Source: Diacronema lutheri (taxonomy: Eukaryota; Haptophyta; Pavlovophyceae; Pavlovales; Pavlovaceae). From it: a DNA stretch of 64,000 nt. Below the pieces are notes generated by a model that searched no databases, was not told the DNA's origin, and saw nothing but the letters and a program-made list of their open reading frames with translations. The stretch spans positions 1 through 64,000 of the forward strand of contig JAGTXO010000085.1 of the NCBI GenBank assembly GCA_019448385.1. The letters are read 5' to 3'. This document shows, piece by piece, positions 1-12,700 of this stretch (within the stretch, counting starts at the first letter, position 1; the number at the start of each line of letters is the position of its first letter). A program made the position numbers and the translations under genes.

Positions 1-118
1 CCGCAGCAAGGATAGCGAGCTTGGCCGCCTCATCGGTGACGAGCGGCACTGTTGCCCAGCTCTGTACCTCGAAGCCCTGGATGTGCAGGCGTCGGGGAAG
101 TTCCCGGCAGCGTCGCCT
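1..118 (-). CDS. possible C-terminal exon of a RAP-domain-like protein, partial (runs off left edge)
   Basis: Read on the minus strand, one frame stays open from about 118 down to base 1 and gives RRLHIQGFEVQSW followed by TDEAAKLAILAA. This resembles the end of the RAP domain (a putative RNA-binding, organelle RNA-processing domain), where an Arg-Leu rich helix is followed by G-[YF]-x-V and then a helix that ends the protein. A GGACGCAG acceptor-like site lies just upstream on that strand. The fragment is too short to prove a gene and lacks the usual DGP..H core, which would have to lie in an upstream exon. It may equally be chance coding in GC-rich DNA. Confidence 0.2.
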
Positions 119-1464
119 GCGTCCGTCGAGAGGCGGACCGAAGTCGCGCCCGTGCCCCCGTTGGCGACACCGAGCTCTCGCTCGTTCACAACCGGCCCGC
201 CGACGCGGGCGCGTGGTGCGCGCGCGTTGGGTGCGTGTCTGCCTCGAGCAGCGTGCCCAGTCGCAGTGTGGGCGCGTGTCCGTCTGCCTCAAAACGCCAC
301 GTGGAGGGGAAGGCGCGGGGCGGGCTCGCCGAGGAGGTGCCGCCGCTCGCTGCCACCCGGCGCGGGCTCGGGGCAGCCGTCTTCGGGTGCCGCGCTCTTC
401 GCGCCATGCACGAACGTTCCGCCGCGCTCGCAGCGCGCGAGCGCACACACAGAGCGCGCGGCGACCCCGGCGGGGGCAGTGCGTTCCCGGTGGCACTCGC
501 GGGCGCGCGCCTGGCCTGGGCGCAGCTGGGCGCGTTGCCGCCCGCGCAGCGAGCCGCCCGCGCGCCTCGCCGCGCGCGCGCTTCGTCGCACGCGTGCGCC
601 CTGCATGCACGCGCACAGCGCGCGGCGGCTCGGCGCAGTGCAAGGCAGAGCGTGCTGCAACGGTTGCGAGGGCGCGCACGCGCGGCGCGGCGCGCCCCTG
701 TGTGGTCGCCTGCGCGCGGCGCGTGGTCCGGACGCAGCTCGGTGGCGTGATGCCGTTCGTGCAACACAGTGCGCGTGAGAGCCGCACGTGCACACCTGCA
801 GTGCAACGCGGCATTGCGCGCGTTGCGTGGGCGGAGCGCGGCTGGATGTGCTTGAGGTCGCGCAGCATGCCGCGCGCCGCGCGCTGTGCGGCGCAGCGAG
901 TCGGCCATGCCCCTGGTCCTCGTCTCCGGGGGGGGGGGGGGGGGGTGGTGGTGGCAACCAGGATCCGCCAGCGCGTGGTGGGCGCCGTCCAACTCCCAGC
1001 CAGGATGCGCCCCGTTCTTCCCCGACACTCTCCGTCCAAACCCGCCGCCCAGCCTGCCGCCGCACCCGCCGCCAACGCCGCCGCGCACCCATCCGCCGAG
1101 CTCGCCTCGCGCGCGCTCGCGCTCACGCTGCGCGACGAGGCTGCGCAGGCCGGCGCGCGGCCGTGCAGAGCAGCGCAGGCCGGCGCGCGGCCGCGCGCGC
1201 GCGCTCACGTTGCGGCCGCGCAGCGAGCTTTCGCCGCGTCGCAGCCCCTCCGAGCAGCCACGATGCACGCCCCCGGAGGACGTTGGCCGCGCTCGGAGGC
1301 CGCGCTCGGGCGCGCAAAGAGAGGCGGCGCGGGCAAACGAGTAGGCTCGGCGCGCTGGCGGGTCCTGGTTGTGGGAGAGCGGGGCATTCTCCAGGGCATC
1401 ATGTAAATTCTCCCAAGTATCATCCGGGCCGCCATCCGGACACTGACGTGCCCACAGTCTGCAG
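119..1464. other. no gene recognised; GC-rich spacer with an 18-G run
   Basis: Several frames are open on both strands here because stop codons are rare at this base composition, but none shows a domain or a plausible composition (all are Arg/Ala shadows). A homopolymer of 18 G lies at 928-945. A short AT-richer stretch around 1400-1420 and a CTGCAG directly in front of the ATG at 1465 may mark a promoter or a 5'-UTR intron acceptor for the large gene that follows. If that gene is a mobile element, its left end should lie in this stretch; I saw no obvious terminal repeat. Confidence 0.5.
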
Positions 1465-4400
1465 ATGGAGGACTCCGTGAAGGACGCTTTGCCCGGCGGG
1501 CGGGGCGGCTCGGACAGTTTCTCGCTGGCCCTCAGCACCATTCTGTCGCCGGGAGATACCCACCCCCACGTGGTCCCATCCACTTGCCTCATCGCCCTGC
1601 TGCGTTACGCGGATTTCGGCACGAGCAGGGTTAGGGTGGGCGACACGGGGTGCTCGCAGCATGCGCTCAAGGTGGCGCTGCGCAACCTGCGCAAAGCATG
1701 CGCGGATGCGGACCGGTTTGGGCAGGTGCTCGTGGTCGTGCTACCGCTCTGCCTCCGCGCGTCCAGCGGCCTCGTGCACTGGACGGCGGCGTACCTGCTC
1801 CTCGCGCCGCCCGCGCAGCGCGGCGCGCCGCCCGGCGCCGCGCTCGCCCTGCTCGCCGATTCGCGCACCTTGGGCAACGGCGAATCGGCGTACGCCACGG
1901 CGGCCGGCGTGCTCATCAAGAAGCTTGCGCAGCGCATCGGCAGAACAGCGCCGCCCATCGATGCCTTCAAGGCGCCCCCGCAGAGTGGGGCCGCGTGTTG
2001 CTTCGCCGCGGCAACAGTCGCGGCCGAGGTCGTGGCGAGCGCATCGACGCTCTACGGCCGCCGCGCGAGTGTCCTTGTCGACATCAAGAAGGCTTTGGAC
2101 GCGCGCCTCGCGCGCCTCACGACGGCCGCGTACGAGGAGACCCGCGCGCGCACGCTCCGCGCCGCCATCGGCGCTCTGCTCGGCGACCGCGCCAGGCGCT
2201 TCGGCCCGTTCACCCGCGAGGCCGCGCGGCTCGCCGAGGCCGCGCGGCTCGCCGAGGCGTGCGATGCCAGTGTCGGCGGATCCGCGCCCGACGGGCTGCT
2301 GCAGGCCGTCGAGGCGGCGCTGCGCGCGCCCGACGACCGCATCGCACGCACGGCCGCGCTCGACGCGCTCACGGGCGCTGCAGGCCGCGCGCTGTCGACG
2401 GCGGCCAGGCCGCGCGGCGCGGCGGCGCCAAGGCCGCCGTCGCGAGCGCCACCGCCGCGTGCGCCGCAGCGGCGCGCCGCCTCGGCGTGGGGGCCCCGAC
2501 CATTCAGCAGCCTCGGCGGGGGCGAGGGCGACGGGGACGATGGCGACGCCACCACCGCTGACGACGGGGAGGGCGCGGAGGACGGGGACGACGACCCCGC
2601 GGGCGCGGCGGCTGCGGCGGTGGCGACGGGCACGGCGGCGACGAGCGCGGTGGCGGCGGGCGCGGCGCCAACCTCGCCGGCGGCGGCGGACGGCGGTGGC
2701 TCGGCGCCGCTCGAACGCCGCTGCGTCTACACTGCGCCTGATGAGGGCGACGCGGACGCGCGCGTGTACGACGCCAAGGACCCCGAGCAGCTAAAAGCGG
2801 GCAGGGCGCGGCTACGGGCGAACAGCGGGCGCGCGCCCGCCGTGGTCGACACGCTTTTCGCGCACGCGACGGGCACGATCGTCACGCGGCAGCGCACGGA
2901 GGGCGTGACCGGCGCGGGCATGCACCACCTCGCCGCCCCGACGCAGGGCGCGGGGTACGGTGCCGTCGTGCGGGCCGAGCTGGGCGAGCCCGGCTTCGCG
3001 GGGACGACATGGCACATGACGTCGGGCGTGGAGAACCAGCCGCGCGCGGTACGAGCGGCCGCGCGCGCGTACGCGCACGACGGCTGGGGCGGCGTGTACA
3101 ATGCGCACGAGGACTTTGCCGCCTTCGAGGGCTTGCCGCGGCTCGCCGCGCCCGAATCGCTCGCGGCCATCGCCGGCGGGTCGGCGGACGCGGTGTTCTG
3201 CTGGCGGTCCGGCCGGTCCGTCATCGGCGAGGTGACGACGGTTCACTTCAATGGCGACCGCGCCGCCGCCATCGACCACGCGCGGGCGCTGCGCGTCAGG
3301 CCCGATTGGCGCTCGCAGCCCAGGATCTACGAGGCGGCGTGCGGCGCGGAGGGCACGGTGCTGCTCGTGTGGGTCGTGCCCGACCGTCACAAGAACCCGC
3401 GGCTGGACTGGGCGCCGATTCTCGTCGTGATCCACCTGCCCGCCGACCCCGACTGGCTCGCGCGCGCCACGCCGGCGATCGCGAAGGCGCGGCGCGAGGT
3501 CGAGGACGGACGCGCGCGCGCGGAGGCGCGCGGCGTGCCGCAGCACCTCGCCTACACGCTGAGCCCACGCTTCCGAGGCACCGCGCCGCGCGGAGCCGCG
3601 CGCGTGCCGCCGCGCCTCGGCGCGAGCGACGCGCGCGAGGCGCGCGCGCTCGCGGCGCTCGAGCCGGCGCTCATGTTCGCGCCGGCCTGGCGGCGCGCGG
3701 TGCGCGCGGCGAGCCGCGCCCCCGGCAGTGGCGCCGCGGCCGTCGAGCGCGCGCTCGCGCGCCTGCACAACGCGCTCGAGCCCGATGACGAGAGCGCGCC
3801 CGAGTCGACGCGCGTCGCGCCGCTCGCCGCCGCGCTCGAGCAGTCGGCGGGCTGGCCGGCGGGCACGGCGCGCATGGCGGCAAGCGTGACCAAGGGCCCC
3901 GGCGTCGGAGATGGCGCAGGTGGCGACGAAGTGACCAAAGTGGAGGAAACGGCGAAGACGAGCGGCGACGGCTGCACCGGCACGCCTCCTCTGCGCCCGG
4001 CCGCGCGCGCGGCCGGCGCGGCGGACGACGGAGGGGCGGCGGTCGTGGCGGGCGTCGAGGGCGAGCGCGACGCACTCGCCAAGACGGGTGCCGGCGGCTG
4101 CGACGACGACGCTCGCGAGCCGCTGTCGGCCGGCAAGCCCGGCGCACTCGCCGCCGCGGCGACCGTCGGGGGTCTCGGCGAGCTCGTCGGCAGCCTATGC
4201 GCGTGGCTGGCGCGCGGCGCGGCTGGCGGCGCCATCGCGGCCATCTCCCCCGGGACGGCCGCGCGCGGAGCAAACGGCACGCCGCAGCGCGCCGAGCCGC
4301 CGGCCGCCGGCGATCCCGTCGCTCCGCACGCGCGCGTCGCCGCTGCGGCGCCCTTGGCGGGCAGCGCGGCGGCGCCGTCGTCGGCCGCGCGCGACGCGCA

Positions 4401-7400
4401 GCGCGGCGTCGCGGGATTCGACGCGGCCGCGCACGCGCACGCGCGCGACGGCAGGCGGGCGGCACGGCGGATGCGCGAGCAGGAGGGGGCGGTGCACAGG
4501 GCCTTCCGCATGTCCCTCTGGCGCGACGCGACGTTTGTCGAGTTCGTTGAGAAGCTGCGCCCCGACGGCGGCGCGCAGCTGCTCGCGCGCGAGCCCACGC
4601 GGCGCGCGGCGGCGGTGCTGTGCGAGCTCGCGCGCGGCCGCGACGGCGCGAGCGGCGCGGCCGGGCTGCTGCACGAGATGAGAGCCGCCGATGCGCGCGC
4701 GCGCGAGGCCGCCAAAGCGGCGGAGGCAGCGCGGCTTGCGCACGGGACGCTGCGCATCGTGGCAACCGTGGCGCTGGGCGGTGCGGTCTTCGCCGGCATG
4801 TCAGCGCTGGTCGTTGCTTGCGCGGCGCGCACGGCGACCGGTGCGCTTTTTGGGGCCCGCCGCCCGCGGGCGGCCGCGCGCGGAGCCGACGACGCGCTCG
4901 GCACGCTGCAGCGCGCCAAGCCGCCGCCCGCCGACAAGGGCAAGCGCAGGCGCGCCAGAGCCAACGACGACCCCGTCGACGCGGCGCGCAAGGCCGTGGG
5001 CAAGGCGGAGGGCAACTGCCGCAAGGCAGCCCGCCGGCTGCACCTCGCTGCACTGGGCGAGGAGGAGGCGCAGCAGCGCGTGCTCGACGCCGAGGCGGCG
5101 GAGCAGCTGGCGCGCTCGCGCGAGCCGGCCGGCGGCTGGGTAGGCAGCGCGCGCGCGCGCGCGCGCGCGCGCCCCGCCGCGCGCGCGCCCGTCGATTGGC
5201 GTGCGCGCAGCGCAGAACGGCGCGCCAGCTCCGTCACCTGCGCGCCGCCGCGCCCGTGCCCCTCGCGCGCAGGGGCGCCCTGCGGACCTGCGGCTGCAAC
5301 AGGCGCACTTTGGCATGCGCGAAGATGCCGACGCGGATGTGCGCCGCGCGCACGAGGCGCTGCGCCGGGCGAGACAGGGTGTGGCGTGCGCCAAGGCCAG
5401 CGTGCGGCAGATGGAGGCGGCGTTGCTCAACGCGACGCGCTGCGCCACCGCGGTGCTCGCGCCGCGTGGCGTGCCGGAGGGTGACGAGCAGGCCGCGGCG
5501 AGAGAGCAGGCGGCGCTGGACCGGGAGGCGCCGCCGGCCGCGCAACGCGCGGCGCCGACGGCGCGCTCGCCCTCGGAGCCGCCGTCCGAGTGGGGCCCGC
5601 CAGCGGTCGGCCGGCGCCCGACGCCGCGTGCACTGTCGCACGCCGCGGGTCGCGGGGACGACAACCCGTTTGCGCCGCTCGCAACCGTCAGCGGCGATTG
5701 GTCGCCCACGCCGAGCTCGCGCTCGCCGTCCTCGCCGCCGCGGCAGCCGCCGTCCGACCGCCGCAGCGCGCAGCGTCGCAGCGCGCGCGCGCGGCCGCCG
5801 AGGCCGACCGTTTCGCCCGAGGACGCGCTCGCAGCCGAGCGCCAGGCGCGCGCGCTGTCGGAGCAGGCGGAGCAGAGGCGCGCCAAAAAGGCCGCCGCCA
5901 AGGCCGCGCGCCGCGCCGCGCGCGCCGCCGACAAGCGGACGGCGCGCGTCGTCCACGCGTGCGTAAGCGCCGCCTTGCGGCGCGTCTGCACGAGCGTCGC
6001 CACGGGCACGCCGCTCGCCGTGCTCCGCGAGCGCGCCGAGGGGCCGCGCGCGCCGAAGCCCGCGCCCGCGCCGCCACGCCGCGCAGCGGACGGCGGCCGC
6101 GCGCTCCGCCACGCGCGCCGTGCGGCCGCCGCGGCGGCGGAGCGCGAGGCGGCGGTGGCGGCCGACGCCGACGAGCGGTTCGAGCGGCAGCCCTCCGCCG
6201 CCCGGTTCGACGGCGGCGATGGCGGCGGAGGCGGCCACGTCGAAGCGAGCGCGCGACCGCGCGCCGGCGAGGCCGGCGAGGCTGGCGCGCACGGCGCGCC
6301 TGGCGCAGCGGGGACCCCGGCGGCGTCGCTCGCGTCGCGCAGCCCGTGTGATGCGCGCCGCACGGCACGCCTCCCGCACGCACGCGCCGCAGCCACCTGC
6401 GCACGCAACGGCGGCTGGGGTGGCAACGTCGGCGGCGACGTGTGCGGCGGTTGTTTCGGCGGCGGCGGCGTCCGTCGCGACGCCTGCGGCGGCGGCGACG
6501 CCACCTGCGGCTGCGGCGATGGCGGCGTCGGTGCTGGCGCTGGCGAGGCCCCTGCACACGGTGCGCCGGCGCGCGCGACGGCGTCGCGCTTGCTGCGCTT
6601 GCTCGGCGCGCCACGCGCCGTGCTCGGTGCGATGGCGCACGCCGCGGCCGTGTTGGCGCGCGGCGTGGCCGCAGCCGTCGCTGGCGTGCGCGCCGCCGCG
6701 CGCGCCGTGCGGCGCGCGCGCCGCCGAGCGCCTCGCGCGCGCCGCACGGCTGCGCGGCGGGCTCGCGGCCCGCCGATGCGCGACGTCGACGGCGCCCTGC
6801 GGCCCTCGCCGTCCTGGTTGCGCACACGCCTCGTCTGCGGCCGGCGCCTCGCGCCTCTGCGCCGCGCGGGCGCGCGCCCGCCGCCCGCACACGCCGCGCC
6901 GAGTTCCCGCGCGCGCGCTGCGCAACCCGACAGCGACGCGCCGGCGTGCGCGCCGCGGCGCTCGGCGCCTGTCGGTGCGCCGCCGCGCGCGCGTGGCCTG
7001 CGCGCGGCGCGCGCACGGCGCTTCCTCGACGTCGCCGGCCGCGCGGCGCGGAGCGCGCGCCTCGGCGCGCGCATCACGCGCCAGCGCACGCCGGGTTCGC
7101 CATCGGAGCCCTGCACGGCCGAGAGCGGCGACGGCGCGGGCGCCGGCGGCGTCGGCGCGGCGGCGCCTGGCGCGGCGACGATGCGCGCCACCGGCGCGCG
7201 CGCAGCGCGCGCTGCGGCGGCGGCGGTCGGTGGCGCCTCGCGTCTCGCGCGCCGCGCGATGGCAAGCGCCGCCGCCGCTGCCACCTCCATCGCCGGCGCT
7301 GCCGCCTCCACCGTCGCCGCCGCCGCCGTTGCCATCGGCGCGGCCGTCACGTCACCGGCGTTCGCCGCGGCGCGCGGCATGGCGGCCGCATGCGTCGCTG

Positions 7401-9720
7401 CCTGCGCCCGCCCCACCGCCGCGCAGGCGGCCGCGTCGCGCGCGCTCGGCGCGCTCTTCGTGCTCGTCGACGCGGCCGACGCGGCGGGCGACAGCGACGC
7501 CGCGCTCGGCGCGCTCGCGGCCGCGGTCGACGCGACGGAGCTGCGCCCGCCGCCGGCCTTTTGGCGCGCGGGCCGCGCCGCGGCGTACGCACCGCGTCCG
7601 CCGCCCCTCGACTCGGCGCGGCCGCGCTACAACCGGCGCGCGCGCGCACCTAGCCCTCCCGTCGCGGCCGCGCGGCGCAATCTCGCGCGCGCGGTGCGCG
7701 AGCTCACGCGCGCCGCGCGCGCTGAGCGCGAGCGCGCGCCGGCGCCGCGCGGCGCGCGCGGCGGCGTGCTCCACGCGCTGCGCGCGTCGCTCCCCGTGCA
7801 CGCGCGTGCCGCGCTCGGCACGGACGCGGAGCTGCGCGCGGACATCGCCGCGTTCGCGCGCGCGCGCCGCGAGCTGCACAGCCTCACCGACGCCGAGGTG
7901 GCGGCGCTCGCGCGCCCGGACGGGCCGCCGCTGCCCGTGCGGCTCGCGTGCACGGCGGTCGCGCGCGCGCGCGGCGTGACCGTGCTGCTCGACATCGTGC
8001 CGCGCGGCGGCGGCGCGCCCGAGCGGCTCGTGTGCCGCGCCCGTCGCCGCGGCGCCGCCACGCGCACGCCACGGCCGACAGCCGCCGTTATCGCGCGCGC
8101 GCCTTGCATAGCGGCGCGCGTTGGCCACACTGAGCCGGCGCGCGCGTGCGCGGGCGGATCGATCGGGGTCGCGCGCCTCCGTTCAGCGCGCCGCCGCTCT
8201 TGGCGTGGGGCGCGGCTCGACGTGCACACCCGCGAGCGGCTGGCCACACCGGTGCCAGGCCACGTCGTGGCCTGCGCCGCCGCCTCGGCCATCGGCGCGT
8301 GCGTCGCTCGCGCGCGGCTTGGGCTTGCACGGCTGGCGCGCGCGTGGCCCTGCGCCTCCGCTCCACTGGCCGCTGCTGCTGTCGCCTTCGCGCCTGCCGC
8401 CGACGGTGTTTTCTGCGCCCCGCTGGGCGCTCCTGCATCCGCCTTCGCGCCTGCCGCCGACGGTGTTTTCCCCGCCGCACTAGCCGCTGCTGCATCCGCC
8501 TTCGCGCCTGCCGCCGATTTTCCCGCCCCACTAGTTGCTCCTGCATTCGCCTCCGCGCCTGCCACCGACGGCGTTTTCCCCGCCCCACTAGCCGCTGCCG
8601 CTGCCGCGTCCGCGCCCGCCGCCGCGGGCGCGTCTTCCGCCCCACCAGCCATCGCCGCCGCGCCCGCCGCCAACGCGCGCACCGCCAACGTGCCCGTTGC
8701 CAACGAGGCTACCGCCACCGAACCAGCCGCCCTTGAGCTTCCCCTCCAACCCGCCAACTCGGCGCTGCTTGCGTGGGCGGGCGACGCGGCTGCGCGCCGG
8801 CTGGCCGCCGCCGCCGCGAGCGCCGGCCTCCCGCAGGCAGAGGTGGAGCGCATCGCCAGCGGCGACATGCTCGCCTCAACCGTCGACGCGTGCTGCGAGG
8901 TCGTGCTGCGCGTGCACGGGCAGGCCGGCGGCGGGCATGTCTGCCACGTGCCGCTCGCCGCGCAACCCGCGGTGTTTCAGGACGACGCCGAGCGCGCCGC
9001 GCTGCTGCACCGCCTGCGCAGCGAGGCGACAACGCAGGCTGTCATCGGCGTGTGGAGCCCGTCGGACGAGCGCGGCGGCGCGGGCGGTGACGACGGCGCG
9101 CAGCTCGCCTCCGGCCATTTCACCGCGTTGCGCCTTGTGCGCGTCGCGCGCGCGGGCGAGCATCGCTACGACGCGGTGCTCGTCGACACGCTCGCGTCGC
9201 CCTGCAGGCAGGCGCTCATGCTCGCCAAGGCGATAACTGCCACGCTGCACGCGGCGGGTCTCGACATTTCGCGCGTGCGCCGCGCGCTGCTGCTCAACGA
9301 GGCGGCGCAGCGTGGCGCGACGTGCGGCCTCGCGATAGTGGGCGCGCTCAACGACGCGCTCGCCGCGGCGGGCTGCTCGTCCGCGCCGCGCACGTTCAGC
9401 GTGGCGGACATGTACGCTGTCGGCGAGCGCCTCCGCGTCGCGCTGACCGGCGCGGCCAGCGATCGTGCGCCGGGCGGCGTCTGCGCGGTCACGAGCGCGG
9501 TGCGCGGCGGGGGCAGCCCCGATGGCGCCGAAACGCCGCCGCAGACGCGCGGCGCCAAGGCCGCCGCTGGCGTCACCGCCGCCGCCACCGCCGCCGCCAC
9601 GCCGCCGCCGCCCGCGCTGGGCGCCGCCGCCGCCGCCACCGCCGCCGCCGCCGCTGCTGCCGCCGCCGTGGCCGCGCCGCCACCGCCGCCACCGCCGCCG
9701 CCGGCCGGCGACGCGGGCGA

Positions 9721-9787
<67 letters not shown>

Positions 9788-12700
9788 GCCGCGCGCACGT
9801 TCTTGAAGCTCGCGCCCAGGGCGCGCGCGGCCGCCTCGGCGCGTGAGGCGTTGCGCGCCGCGTGTGCGCGCGCGGACGCGGCGGCGTCGTCACACGCGTC
9901 GGCGCCGCACGCGCCCGCCGGTGCGCGCCGCCGGCGGCGCGCGGGCGCAGGCGAGCTGGCGCTCGCGGCTGCGCGCGCGCTCGCCTCGACGGAGCACGGC
10001 GATTTGACGGACGACGCGCTCGAGGCCGCCGTCGAGCAGGAGCTGGGCGACGAGCGCGGCCAACTGCTGCTGTGCACGCGGGGCGCAGCGGCGCAAAGGC
10101 CCGCGCTTTGCCGGCTCCTGAAGCACGCGTGCGCGTCGGCGCGCGCGGCGAAGCGCGCGCAATTCACGGTATTCGTCGTGCGCGCGGCCACGCGCGGCGA
10201 GCGGGGGGGCGCCGCCGCGAGGCGCGTGGACTCGGTGGTCGAGCTGTCGTGCGCGCTGCACGAGAAGGCGGGCGCGCTCGGCGGCCTCCAGAGCGTCTGT
10301 GTGCGTGGCTTTGCCCTCGAGCGCCGCCGGACACTCGACGCTGGCGCCGAGGCCGGCGCGTCCGCCATCGGCCAGGACGAGCAGGTCGAGGCAGAGGCGG
10401 GCGAGGCGTCCGTCGCCGGCGTGACGATGGCCAAGCAGCTGCGTCAGTTTGCCGAGCAAGCTGCCCGCGACGACGTGCTCTTCCACGTCGCCGTGTCCGA
10501 GGCCGACGCCCACGCCCGGCTGGCGCGCGTTGCGGGTGACGATGTCGGCGCGTACAGCGTCGTGCTCGCAGTCGCCGGGCTCGTCTGGCTGGCCAAGGCC
10601 GACGAGGTTGCGCCGGCGGCCGCCCAGTCCGCCGCCGTGCCGCCCGCCGCCCCGCCTGCTGCCGCCACGTCCGCCGACGCCGAGCGCGACGCCTCGCCTT
10701 CCGACCGCCTGCGCGCGCTGACGCTCGCCGTGCGAGTCGCGCTCGCGCGCGGCGTGCTGCGCCACCTCCTCGCCGACGCGTCGCCGGGCGCGTCCGCGAC
10801 CGCTGGCGGTAGTTGCGCGACGCCCGTCGAGGCGGCCGCGTCCGACGCCGCGCCGCCCGCCACGGGCGTCGTGACGAGTGGCGTTGCGGCGGGCGCTGTG
10901 GCGGCCGCACCGGCTGCTGCGGGCGGCGCGATGGCGGGTGCATCGCCCATCGCGCGGCCGGCGAAGCGCGCGCGGCGCACGCTCACCGCCGCTCCAGCCG
11001 CCTCGGCCGTTGCGGCCGCTGGAGGCGCACGCGCGGGCGCACGCGGCGCGGCCGGCGCGCCTCGCGCGCGCGCCGCGCGCGCGCCGGCCGAGTACGTCTG
11101 GCTTGCCATCGCGCGCCGGATGCTGGCGGCGCGACACGCGGCGGCCGCGGGCGGCGACTTTGTCGCGTCGTGCGTCGCCGCGATGCAGGCCGAGTACGGC
11201 GACGGCTGTGCCGTCGTCGTCGGCGACGCGCCTGGTGACGCCTTGGTCGAGGCTGCGGCGGCGGCGCTGCTCGAGGGCAAGCACGCGGCGGTGAGCCTCG
11301 GCTGCGTCGACCGGCCGGCGGTGCTCGTCGTGCAGCGCGCCGTGGACGCGCCCACGTCGCGCGTGCACGGGTGGTGCGCGCACGCGGCGGGCGCCGCCGA
11401 GTTTGACGAGGGCGCCGCGCGCGACGTGTTCAACGCGATCGTCGAGCGCGCGTGGGCGCTGCGTCCGGACCCGGCCGACGGCAGCCCGCCGCCCACGCGC
11501 ACGTGGGAGGTCGAGCAAATCGCTGACGACGCGCCCGACCAGGCGGGCGTGGCCGCGCTGCGCGTGCTCTACGCGCTCGTCGCGGCGCACGGCCGCTACC
11601 GCTCGGCCGCCGCGCTCTTTGGCGCGATCGCGCAGCTGCACGCGCCCGACGCCGCCGGCGCGCGCGCGGAGGTCGTCGCGGCGGCGTGCGCGGTGCCGCC
11701 CGGCGCGCGGCCGGGCGCCGCGCCGGCGGCCGCGCGGGACGACGCGAGGGAGCGCGCATGGGAGGGCGCTCAGATCGCCGCGCTCGCCGTCGGCGCGGAC
11801 GCTGCGCGCAGGCGTGTCGCGCCCGTGCGCGCGCTCGTCGACGCGCTCGGCACGCCGCCGACCTCGGCGATCACGGGCGGGCCGGCGGTGCGGCTCGCGG
11901 GCGCGGGCGACGGCGGCCACGGTGCACGGTGGGTGGGCGGGCAGGCGGCGACGCCCGCCGAGCAGCTGCCGAGGGAGCTGCTGCGCGCCTACCACGAGGC
12001 GGTGCTGTGCGTCACGCCCGGCAGCCTCCAGCTCGGCCCGGCGGCGCTCGACGCGGTCACGCGGCCGCGCGAAAACGACACGCTGGAAGGCCTCCTCGCG
12101 CGCGTCAGCTGGCAGTGCGGCGCGAGGGCGAGCACGTGCGCCATGCTCGCCACGTTTTCCGAGCAGGCGGGCACCGGCTCGCGCGTCGCGCTCAAGGCCC
12201 TCCGCACGAGCTCCGACCTGGCCGGGCTGACGGCGGCTGCGGTCGGGCAGCAGGCGCCGCAGACGCCGCCGCCGCCGCTGCTCGTGATGCTCGGCCGCTG
12301 CCCCAGCCCGCTCGTCGGCGGTGGCCTCTTCCCGCCCGACCGCGCGACGGGCGAGCCGGCGGTGCACGCGGCGACGTCCGAGCTCGCCGTCGAGCTGCTG
12401 CGCGACGCGCGCGCGCTGGCCGGCACGGACGGGCGGCTCGTCGTGCTGTGCCTCGAGGCGTCCAACCCGCTCTGGTTCTGCCCCAAGGTGCGCGAGCTCG
12501 AGCTGCCGCGGACGCGGTCGGACGGCGTGCGCGCGTCCGGCTGCACCTGCCCTGCGACGTGCAGCGATGCGCGCGGCGCGGCGGGTGGCGCTGCCCGCGG
12601 CGCATCGACGCGGCCGGCGGCGCGCGCGATCAACAAGGCGGTGCTCGACCACTTCGTCGCGCTTTTCGGCCGCGAGGGCTTCGCGACCTTTGAGTTTGCG

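Noticed and set aside
186-1592. 468-codon minus-strand frame at the left end
   Set aside because: Crosses the G18 run and reads as Arg/Ala/Pro noise; its beginning is antisense to the start of the large gene.
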